Assembly: GCA_934087065.1 (NCBI GenBank)
Contig: CAKOIS010000001.1
Coordinates: forward strand, 62,001-126,000
Reading direction: 5' to 3'
DNA: 64,000 nt
Source of the DNA: an uncultured Bacilli bacterium
Lineage (GTDB): Bacteria; Bacillota_I; Bacilli_A; RF39; UBA660
The notes below the pieces were generated by a model that saw nothing but the letters and a program-made list of their open reading frames with translations, searched no databases and had not been told where the DNA came from. This document shows positions 57,482 through 64,000 of the stretch, in pieces. The position numbers and the translations under genes are program-made. Positions within the stretch are counted from its first letter, which is position 1. Every line of letters starts with the position of its first letter.

Positions 57482-57609
57482 TTGTAAATTTTAGGTGGGT
57501 AAAAATTTTACATATATTTGGTTGAGTTACAATATTATTAGACTTAACCAAAAAGTGGCTTATGCCACAATTTGCTGAATAATACAGGTGGGTTATTATT
57601 CAGTTTTTT
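57482..57609 (+). ncRNA. Candidate novel ~128-nt RNA with two identical AGGTGGGT loops
   Basis: Four hairpins in series. H1 (57484-57511) has a stem with one bulged T and loop AGGTGGGTA. H2 (57518-57551) has a ten-bp stem TTGGTTGAGT/ACTTAACCAA (one G-T pair) with a 14-nt loop. H3 (57555-57568) is GTGGC/GCCAC with loop TTAT. H4 (57575-57603) is a perfect ten-bp stem CTGAATAATA/TATTATTCAG with loop CAGGTGGGT, then T6, a terminator. The 8-mer AGGTGGGT is thus displayed in two loops (57493-57500, 57586-57593). A separate promoter for the next gene lies downstream, so the unit looks self-contained. No known family recognised. Confidence 0.6.
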
Positions 57610-57626
57610 ATTTGTAAAAAAAACTA

Positions 57627-57655
57627 TTTTATTTATCAAAACTTTATGTTATACT
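57627..57655 (+). promoter_or_regulatory. Promoter of the DUF3048 gene
   Basis: TATACT at 57650-57655 with extended TGT; -35 TTTTAT at 57627-57632 is weak (17-nt spacer). Confidence 0.5.
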
Positions 57656-57676
57656 ATAACCAGAGGAGGATGTAGA

Positions 57677-58714
57677 GTGAAAAAGAAAAATATTATTATT
57701 GTTTTATCTGTTATTATTGTTATTTTTGCATTTTTAGGTGTTTACTTTATGACAGAAAACAAAGAAGGCAAAAACACTAATAATAAAGACAATAACAAGA
57801 CAGAAAACAAAGAAGAAAAGAAAGTTAACATAATTGATGTTAACAGCAAAACTAGACCATATGCAGTAATGATTAACTGCCATAATGGTGCATTACCACA
57901 AGCAGGACTTGATAAAGCATATATCGTGTATGAACTTATGGTAGAAGGTGGAATTACTAGAATGATGGCCTTATTTAAAGACGTGGATGTTGAAAAAATA
58001 GGTTCAAGTAGAAGTGCAAGAATTCAGTTCTTAGACTATGTTTATGAAAATGATGCAATATATGCACACGCTGGTGGAGCACAAGATGCCATTGAAAGAA
58101 TTAGAAACGAAAAAATAAATGACGTCGACGTTGATGGCAAATATGGTTTTAGAGATAAAACACTTGATAGAGCTTGGGAACACAAACTATTTACTTCAAC
58201 TAAACAATTAAAAGAAGGTGCAGAAGCCAAAAACTATTCATTAACTACAAATAGTGGAAATCTTTTAAATTATAGTGTAGAAGATATTGATACTTCTAAA
58301 TTTGAAGGAAGTAGTGTTGCTAAAAATGTAAGCATTAAATATTCAAGTTATAGAACTTCAAATTATGTTTATGACGAAACTACTAAAACATACTTAAGAA
58401 GCATGAACGACACAAAGAACATAGACTTAGTTACTGGAAAACAATACACAGTAAAAAATATAATTGTTTATGCAGTAGAATATTCAAATTATACAGACCA
58501 TGGTTATAGTGCATACGTAAAAACTGACAATGTTGGTACAGGCGAAGGATACTATATATCAAATGGTTATAGCGTCCCAATTACTTGGACTAAACCAAGT
58601 AAAAATGAAAAAACAGTTTACAAAATAAAATCAACTGGTGAAGAACTAGTAATTAATGATGGAAATACATATATTCAAATATACCCAACAAGTGGTAAAC
58701 TAACAATTGAGTAG
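57677..58714 (+). CDS. DUF3048 family anchored protein (YerB-like)
   Basis: 345 residues starting at GTG 57677, seven bases after AGGAGG; the upstream open frame runs through the terminator of the candidate RNA and is rejected. An N-terminal membrane anchor (~5-25) is followed by a Lys/Asn-rich linker and the DUF3048 domain (RPYAVMINCHNGALPQAGL, IVYELMVEGGITRMMALF, GSSRSARIQFLDYV), then its C-terminal partner domain. No lipobox Cys. Exported; biochemical function not established. Confidence 0.88.
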   Translation: MKKKNIIIVLSVIIVIFAFLGVYFMTENKEGKNTNNKDNNKTENKEEKKVNIIDVNSKTRPYAVMINCHNGALPQAGLDKAYIVYELMVEGGITRMMALFKDVDVEKIGSSRSARIQFLDYVYENDAIYAHAGGAQDAIERIRNEKINDVDVDGKYGFRDKTLDRAWEHKLFTSTKQLKEGAEAKNYSLTTNSGNLLNYSVEDIDTSKFEGSSVAKNVSIKYSSYRTSNYVYDETTKTYLRSMNDTKNIDLVTGKQYTVKNIIVYAVEYSNYTDHGYSAYVKTDNVGTGEGYYISNGYSVPITWTKPSKNEKTVYKIKSTGEELVINDGNTYIQIYPTSGKLTIE

Positions 58715-58731
58715 GAAACTACTCTTTTTTC
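58707..58731 (+). terminator. Terminator of the DUF3048 gene
   Basis: GAGTAG/CTACTC (58709-58714 with 58719-58724), GAAA tetraloop, T6. The stop TAG is in the stem. Confidence 0.85.
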
Positions 58732-58754
58732 TGTGCCAAATTTCCTACATTAGG

Positions 58755-58783
58755 TTGTTTTTATCTAATATTTAATGTATAAT
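58755..58783 (+). promoter_or_regulatory. Promoter of the LCP-eps operon
   Basis: TTGTTT at 58755-58760 and TATAAT at 58778-58783, 17-nt spacer. Confidence 0.7.
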
Positions 58784-58802
58784 ATACATGAGGTGTTTTT
58801 AT

Positions 58803-60248
58803 ATGGCAAAAAAGAAAAACAAAAAGGTACTAAATATAGTTTCAATAATAATTGGAATAATATCATTAATATTGATGTTAGTTTTTAGCTATGCTATATA
58901 CAAGTTAAATATGATACCAGGAAAATTCCTAATACCAGCATACATTTTAATATTTGTTATATATACTGGCTTACTATTAACAGTATTTTTACCAAAAGTT
59001 AAATCAAAAATAAAAGTTATTTCAATGGTTGTTTTAGTACTATTTGGGGTAATATTTGGTTTCGCAGACAAATACATTTTTACAACACTTAACTTCATGG
59101 ATATATTAGATAGAGACATTCTTCAAAAAGAAAGATATGATGTTTATGTTTTAGAAAATTCTGGTTATAACAAATTAGAAGACTTAAAAGACAAAAAAGT
59201 AGGTCTTTATCAAAGTTCAAACAGTGAAAAAGCTGGTTCTGAATTAAAAAATAAAGTAAATTTTGAAATTACAGAATATACTGACGTTGAAAAAATGTTT
59301 GAAAGTTTAAATAATGACGAAATTAATGCAATAATAATTAGTTCATCAGTTAAAAATTTACTTGATACTGAATTAAACGACATAAATGTAAAAATAAAAA
59401 GTATTTACAATTTTAAAATTTCAATAGAAAAAAACGACATAGTAAAATTAGTTAATGTAACAAACACTCCGTTTAATGTTTATATTGCTGGAGGAGATGG
59501 ATATGGTTCAATAGATTATACATTCAATACAGACGTTAATATGGTAGCAACAATAAATCCGACAACTAGAAAAATATTGTTAACATCTATCCCAAGAGAT
59601 TACTATGTTAACTTAGTCGGACAAGGACCAAATGCTTATGACAAACTTACACACGCAGGTTACTATGGAATAGAAGAAAGTGTAAAAACAGTAGAAAAAT
59701 TACTTGATACAGATATAAATTATTATGTTAAAATTAATTTTTCAACTATTGAAGGAATTGTTGATGCAATAGGTGGAGTTGATGTGTACAGTGATTTTGA
59801 TTTTTGCGCATATGGTAGACCTGATATATGTTACTCAAAAGGATGGAATAAAACAGATGGTTTTCATGCATTAATGTTTGCAAGAGAAAGACATGCATTT
59901 TATGATGGTGATGTTCAAAGAGTAAAAAATCAACAAAAGGTAGTAGAAGCAATGGTAAACAAAATAACATCTTCTACAGCTTTAATTTCAAGTTACGATA
60001 GAATATTAGATAGTGTAAGCGAAAATTTAGATACTAACATGCCAAGCAAAGATATTAGTAGATTAGTTAAAATGCAACTTAGCGATATGAGAGGATGGAC
60101 AATAGAAAGTCAAAATGCTGTTGGAACAGGACAAATGGGACCAACATATACTTTTCCAACACTAGACTTGTACACAATGTTACCAGATGAAGAATCGGTG
60201 AAATCGTTAAAATTAAAAATAAATGAATACTTAAAAATGGAGGATTAA
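58803..60248 (+). CDS. LytR-CpsA-Psr (LCP) family wall polymer ligase
   Basis: 481 residues from ATG 58803, six bases after GAGGTG; an in-frame ATG at 58788 lies before that site. Three hydrophobic helices near the N-terminus, an intermediate domain (YDVYVLENSGYNKLEDL), then the LCP catalytic domain: SIPRDYYVNLVG, DKLTHAGYYG, VDAIGGVDVYSDFDF and ARERHAFYDGDVQRVKNQQ, which hold the conserved Arg and Asp. LCP enzymes attach glycopolymers from lipid carriers to peptidoglycan, which fits this locus. Confidence 0.94.
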   Translation: MAKKKNKKVLNIVSIIIGIISLILMLVFSYAIYKLNMIPGKFLIPAYILIFVIYTGLLLTVFLPKVKSKIKVISMVVLVLFGVIFGFADKYIFTTLNFMDILDRDILQKERYDVYVLENSGYNKLEDLKDKKVGLYQSSNSEKAGSELKNKVNFEITEYTDVEKMFESLNNDEINAIIISSSVKNLLDTELNDINVKIKSIYNFKISIEKNDIVKLVNVTNTPFNVYIAGGDGYGSIDYTFNTDVNMVATINPTTRKILLTSIPRDYYVNLVGQGPNAYDKLTHAGYYGIEESVKTVEKLLDTDINYYVKINFSTIEGIVDAIGGVDVYSDFDFCAYGRPDICYSKGWNKTDGFHALMFARERHAFYDGDVQRVKNQQKVVEAMVNKITSSTALISSYDRILDSVSENLDTNMPSKDISRLVKMQLSDMRGWTIESQNAVGTGQMGPTYTFPTLDLYTMLPDEESVKSLKLKINEYLKMED

Positions 60249-60249
60249 T

Positions 60250-61359
60250 ATGAAAAAAGTGTTGTTTACTGCTAATTTAGATTCTTTTTTCACTAAATTT
60301 TTAATTCCTCAGTTAAAATATTACAAAGAATTGGGTTACGAAGTTCATATAGCTTCAAAAAACGAAAATATAAACATACCATATTGTGACAAAAAATTTA
60401 ATGTTTCATTTTCAAGAAGTCTAAATATTAAGCAAATTAAGGAATCATACATGAAAATAAAAGAAATATTAGAACAAAACGAATATGAATTTATCAGTTG
60501 CCATACTCCTTTTGGAGCGGCCATTCCAAGACTAGCGATAAGCAGAATTAAAAATTTTAAGAGTAAAGTGATATATACTGCACATGGTTTTCATTTTTAT
60601 AAAGGAGCCCCTTTAAAAAATTGGTTACTTTATTTTCCTATGGAAAGATATTTGTCAAAATATACTACATCAATCATAACAATTAATAAAGAAGACTATA
60701 AATTGTCAAAAAAGCACATGGCTTGCAACACTTTTTATGTTCCGGGTATTGGACTTGAAAATGAGAAGTTTAATTTTAATTTATCATCTGAAGAAAAAAA
60801 AGCGTTGTATAACGAGTTAAAACTAGAAAAAAAAGATTTTATTATGATATTTCCAGGAGAATTAAACAATAACAAAAATCAAGAATTGCTTTTGAATGTA
60901 CTAAGTTTACTATTACCGGATATACCTAACGCTAAATTATTACTACCAGGGAACGACCTTCTTAATGGAAGCTTACAAAAAAAAGCTAAAGAATTAGGGA
61001 TAGAAAAAAGCGTAAGATTTTTAGGATTTAGAAATGATATTCCTAAACTTCTTAAAATTTCAAATTTAGCTTTATCTTCAAGCAAGAGAGAAGGTCTTCC
61101 TGTGAATATTATGGAAGCCATGATCGTTGGAATACCAGTAGTTGCCACTAATTGCAGGGGAAATGCTGATTTGATTAAAGATGGAGTCAATGGATTTTTA
61201 ATCAAAAACTTTGATGCTTTAGAGTTTAGTAAAAAAATCAAAAAAATATATTTCGATAAATCATTATCAAAAAAACTTGCAGAAAATGGCAAAAAAAAGT
61301 CTAATGATTACTTAATTGATAATGTTTTAAAACAAATTATTAAGATATATGAGAGGTAA
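60250..61359 (+). CDS. GT4 glycosyltransferase, EpsD-like
   Basis: 369 residues. Acceptor half with SCHTPFGAAIPRLA and the TAHGFHFYKGAP segment typical of EpsD-type enzymes; donor half with FPGELNNNKNQELLLNVL and SSSKREGLPVNIMEAMIVGIPVV carrying the ExxxxGxP-type motif. Follows the LCP gene by one base. From here on third codon positions look more often T or A than in the upstream half of the window. Confidence 0.9.
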   Translation: MKKVLFTANLDSFFTKFLIPQLKYYKELGYEVHIASKNENINIPYCDKKFNVSFSRSLNIKQIKESYMKIKEILEQNEYEFISCHTPFGAAIPRLAISRIKNFKSKVIYTAHGFHFYKGAPLKNWLLYFPMERYLSKYTTSIITINKEDYKLSKKHMACNTFYVPGIGLENEKFNFNLSSEEKKALYNELKLEKKDFIMIFPGELNNNKNQELLLNVLSLLLPDIPNAKLLLPGNDLLNGSLQKKAKELGIEKSVRFLGFRNDIPKLLKISNLALSSSKREGLPVNIMEAMIVGIPVVATNCRGNADLIKDGVNGFLIKNFDALEFSKKIKKIYFDKSLSKKLAENGKKKSNDYLIDNVLKQIIKIYER

Positions 61360-61361
61360 TT

Positions 61362-62402
61362 ATGAAAGTTTTACATTTGTTGTCTACTAACAAATTTTCC
61401 GGTGCTGAAAATGTTGTGTGTCAAATAATTAATATGTTTCAAAACGAAACAAATTATAAAATGTTTTATTGTTCACCAGATGGCGAAATAAAAGAAACAT
61501 TAAGGAACAAAAATATTGATTTTGTTCCAATAAAAAGTTTAACGTACAAAGAATTAAAAAAAATTGTTAAAAATATTAAACCAGATATAATTCACGCTCA
61601 CGATGTTAAAGCAAGTATTTTGGCAAGTTTATTTAATAAAAAATGTAAAGTTATTTCACATATTCACGGCAATAGTCTAGAAATGAGAAAAGTATCTATA
61701 AAATCTTTACTATACTTAATTTGTTCAAAAAGATTTAAACATATATTTTGGGTTTCAAATAGTTGCTTTTTTGATTATAAGTACAGCAAAAAAATAGAAG
61801 ATAAAAGCAGTATTCTAGTGAATGTAATAAATACTCAACGTATAAATGAATTAGCAAAAGAAAAAGGAATGACTGATAATTACGATGTTATTTATGTTGG
61901 AAGGCTTGTACAATTAAAAAATCCTTTAAGAATGATAAAAATATTTGAAAGTGTCTGTAAAGAAAAATATAATGCAAAATTAGCAATAATTGGCGATGGT
62001 GTGATGTTTAATGAAATACAAGAGTACATTACTAGCCACAATTTAAAAAATAATATAGATTTATTAGGATTTAAAAATAATCCATATAAATATATTTATA
62101 AGTCTAAAATGATGATACTTACATCAATTTATGAAGGAACTCCTATGTGTGTGTTAGAAGCAATGGCTTTGGGCAAACCAATTATTTCCACACCTACAGA
62201 TGGGTTAATTGATTTAATTAAACAAGATTATAACGGCTTTTTAAGTGACAAAGATGAAGAATTAGAAACAGAAATTATATCATTGATTAACGATCAAGAA
62301 AAGTTGTCCAAAATGTCAAAAAATGTTATTAAAGAGTTTAATAAATTTAACGATATAGAAAAATATAAGAACGAAATAAAAAACAAATATGAAACGGAGT
62401 AG
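61362..62402 (+). CDS. GT4 family glycosyltransferase
   Basis: 346 residues. LLSTNKFSGAENVVCQIINMF in the acceptor half, HAHDVKASILASLF, then YVGRLVQLKNPLRMIKIF and LTSIYEGTPMCVLEAMALG, the EGTPxCxLEAMA motif of GT4. Sugar unknown. Packed two bases after the EpsD-like gene. Confidence 0.92.
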   Translation: MKVLHLLSTNKFSGAENVVCQIINMFQNETNYKMFYCSPDGEIKETLRNKNIDFVPIKSLTYKELKKIVKNIKPDIIHAHDVKASILASLFNKKCKVISHIHGNSLEMRKVSIKSLLYLICSKRFKHIFWVSNSCFFDYKYSKKIEDKSSILVNVINTQRINELAKEKGMTDNYDVIYVGRLVQLKNPLRMIKIFESVCKEKYNAKLAIIGDGVMFNEIQEYITSHNLKNNIDLLGFKNNPYKYIYKSKMMILTSIYEGTPMCVLEAMALGKPIISTPTDGLIDLIKQDYNGFLSDKDEELETEIISLINDQEKLSKMSKNVIKEFNKFNDIEKYKNEIKNKYETE

Positions 62403-62405
62403 ATA

Positions 62406-63449
62406 ATGAAATATTTTTTGTTTTTATTAACAATATGTTTGATTACATTAATATTTAAAAAAACAAATATTAATTACAAAAAGGACAAAGTATATTTATT
62501 ACTTGTCTTCTTTATAATGCTTTTGTTTTTAGGATTAAGAAGTGAAACAACAGGCTTGGATATGTATAATTATAAAGAATTTTTCATGAGAGTTAATGGA
62601 ATGAGTTTTTTTGACATATTTAAAGGTACAGGTTTTGAAATTGGATTTACTCTCTTTACAAAGTTAATGACAATTATATCTTCAAGTTTCAATTTTTATA
62701 TTTTTATTATTGCCTTAATATCTTTGATCGGAGTTTATTGTTTTATAAGAGATAATTCAAAAAACTATTTTATGAGCTGCTACATATTTATTACATATAA
62801 TTATTTCATATATTATACCTGTACTTTAAGACAATGTATTGCGATTTCATTTCTATTACTAGCATATAATCAATTAAAAAAAGAAAATGTAAAAAAATTC
62901 ATATTACTAACTTTATTAGCAACTACTTTTCATAAGACAGCTTTAGTGTTTATACTACTACTTGTATTTAAATATTTTGATTACACTTATAAGAATTTCA
63001 AGTATTATATAATGGGGTGCTTTGCTTTACTTATCTTAAAATCACCAATCATTTGGGTATTTAAAAGAATATTTTATAATCAGTATATAGGTATTAACTC
63101 ATATTCAGGTGAGGGATGGATAACGTTATTGATAATTGTTGGAAGTCTTATTGTTTATTATTTTGCTGATTTGATTTATAATATTTATAGAAAAAAAGAC
63201 AAATACTTAATAGGTATGTTGATTTTGGCTTTCCCTTTCCAAATATTAGCTACTAGTCAAAGTTTAGTTTCTAGACTAACATTGTACTTTCTTTATTGTT
63301 ATCCAATTCTTCTTCCCAACGTCTTAAACGCACTTCAATTTAAAAATAAAAAAATATATATTTTCATAATTTATATAATTTTACTTTTATTCTTTGCAAT
63401 TCAGGTGTATAATAATAGTACATATATTGATTATGAGTTTGTGTGGTGA
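62406..63449 (+). CDS. EpsG family membrane protein, probable polysaccharide polymerase
   Basis: 347 residues with about ten hydrophobic helices. The EpsG signature FLGLRSETTGLDMYNYKEFF lies at about residues 40-60, and CTLRQCIAISFLLLAYNQ plus TTFHKTALVFILL are also typical. Such proteins polymerise exopolysaccharide repeat units. Stop is TGA (63447). Confidence 0.87.
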   Translation: MKYFLFLLTICLITLIFKKTNINYKKDKVYLLLVFFIMLLFLGLRSETTGLDMYNYKEFFMRVNGMSFFDIFKGTGFEIGFTLFTKLMTIISSSFNFYIFIIALISLIGVYCFIRDNSKNYFMSCYIFITYNYFIYYTCTLRQCIAISFLLLAYNQLKKENVKKFILLTLLATTFHKTALVFILLLVFKYFDYTYKNFKYYIMGCFALLILKSPIIWVFKRIFYNQYIGINSYSGEGWITLLIIVGSLIVYYFADLIYNIYRKKDKYLIGMLILAFPFQILATSQSLVSRLTLYFLYCYPILLPNVLNALQFKNKKIYIFIIYIILLLFFAIQVYNNSTYIDYEFVW

Positions 63450-63456
63450 CAATAAA

Positions 63457-64000
63457 ATGAAAATATTATTTTATATAGGAAATTTAAAAAAAGGTGGAGC
63501 AGAAAGAGTGGTTGCAAATTTATCAAACGAATTTATTAAAACACACGATGTAATTATAGTTACAACAACTAATGAAAAATATGAATATGAAATAGATAAA
63601 AGAATAAAAACATATTCATTGAATGATGGTATAAATAATAATATAATTAAAAAAAATCTTAATTATTTAAAAAAACTCTCAAAAATAATTAATGAAGAAA
63701 ACACAGATGTTGCAATAGGATTTTTACCAGAACCTTCTTATAGATTGCTAATGATAAAAAACAAAATAAAATGTCCTATCATTATTTCAGTAAGGAATGA
63801 TCCTAAAATAGAATACAATAAATTTTTAAGTAAACTACTAATGAAAACCTTATATAAAAAAGCTGATGGATTTGTATTTCAAACAAAAGAAGCACAGGAC
63901 TTTTTTTCTAAAAAAATTCAAAAGAAGTCTACTATTATTCCAAATGCTGTAGATAAATCTTTTATAAAAGAAAGATTTTTTGGCGAAAGAGATAAAAGTA
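63457..64000 (+). CDS. GT4 family glycosyltransferase, N-terminal part (runs off the window)
   Basis: 181 codons from ATG 63457 with no stop before the window ends. The start MKILFYIGNLKKGGAERVV has the GGAER motif of GT4 enzymes; VAIGFLPEPSYRLLMIK, IISVRNDPKIEY and STIIPNAVDK (the hinge before the donor half) follow. The catalytic donor domain is outside the window. Seven bases after the EpsG-like gene, so same operon. Confidence 0.9.
   Translation, partial: MKILFYIGNLKKGGAERVVANLSNEFIKTHDVIIVTTTNEKYEYEIDKRIKTYSLNDGINNNIIKKNLNYLKKLSKIINEENTDVAIGFLPEPSYRLLMIKNKIKCPIIISVRNDPKIEYNKFLSKLLMKTLYKKADGFVFQTKEAQDFFSKKIQKKSTIIPNAVDKSFIKERFFGERDKS

Noticed and set aside
57572..57676. N-terminal extension of the DUF3048 protein
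   Set aside because: It runs through a strong terminator hairpin and the gene's own -10 box; the GTG at 57677 has a perfect AGGAGG and begins a normal membrane anchor.

Overview
The window is an AT-rich stretch of a chromosome from a low-GC Gram-positive bacterium. Evidence: the ribosomal-protein order is that of Bacilli, Shine-Dalgarno sites are strong (AGGAGG/AGGTG) and match a 16S tail with CACCTCC, there is a threonyl T-box, Spo0A is present, and a wall-polymer locus of the TagA/TagGH/LCP kind is present. TGA is used as a normal stop (for example after map at 26108 and after the EpsG-like gene at 63447) and Trp is TGG, so this is not a code-4 mollicute. The short 5S rRNA, missing rpmD (L30) and divergent 16S positions suggest a reduced, uncultured lineage close to the Mollicutes/RF39-type Bacilli. 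That placement is inference; a tree was not run.

Layout. 1-7264: the end of a uridine-kinase-type gene, then glycolysis genes gapA, pgk, tpiA and gpmI, with an unknown gene and a spo0A homologue between them. 7281-14390: a methyltransferase (minus strand), T-box-controlled thrS, an AMP-forming acyl-CoA synthetase, and a membrane hybrid histidine kinase carrying REC and HPt domains. 14560-28546: the full S10-spc-alpha ribosomal superoperon with secY, adk, map, infA and rpoA, behind a structured leader. 28700-30516: a CtpA-type protease and a DUF402 protein. 30600-36079: an rRNA operon with three tandem promoters, a 5S that appears to have its own promoter, and tRNA-His. 36184-37187: a holin-like/endolysin-like pair. 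37193-47316: MscS channel, unknown anchored protein, phosphoketolase, a small unknown gene, a beta-helix surface protein, and a Ca2+ ATPase coupled to a Ca2+ antiporter. 47392-64000: a phosphatidylserine synthase-like gene, then a long cell-surface polymer locus (glycosyltransferases, UGM-like flavoprotein, TagGH-like exporter, LtaS-like enzyme, GtrA, TagA, DUF3048 protein, LCP ligase, EpsD-like and EpsG-like proteins), cut off by the window end.

How the parts may work together: glycolysis plus phosphoketolase suggests a fermentative sugar metabolism. The hybrid kinase combines in one chain the relay steps that Bacillus splits among kinase, Spo0F and Spo0B, so it is a natural candidate to feed the nearby Spo0A. 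The polymer locus holds parts for building, exporting and attaching a wall glycopolymer.

The most notable unexplained item is a compact intergenic unit at 57447-57609. A promoter, four hairpins and a terminator form a probable ~128-nt RNA, and two of the hairpins present the same 8-nt loop (AGGTGGGT). A second candidate RNA follows the phosphoketolase gene (41314-41464) and carries an anti-Shine-Dalgarno-like CTTCCTCCT segment. Other points of interest are a 33-nt tandem repeat beside a C10 tract (2021-2150), near-0A-box repeats before spo0A, and a palindrome lying over the acyl-CoA synthetase promoter.
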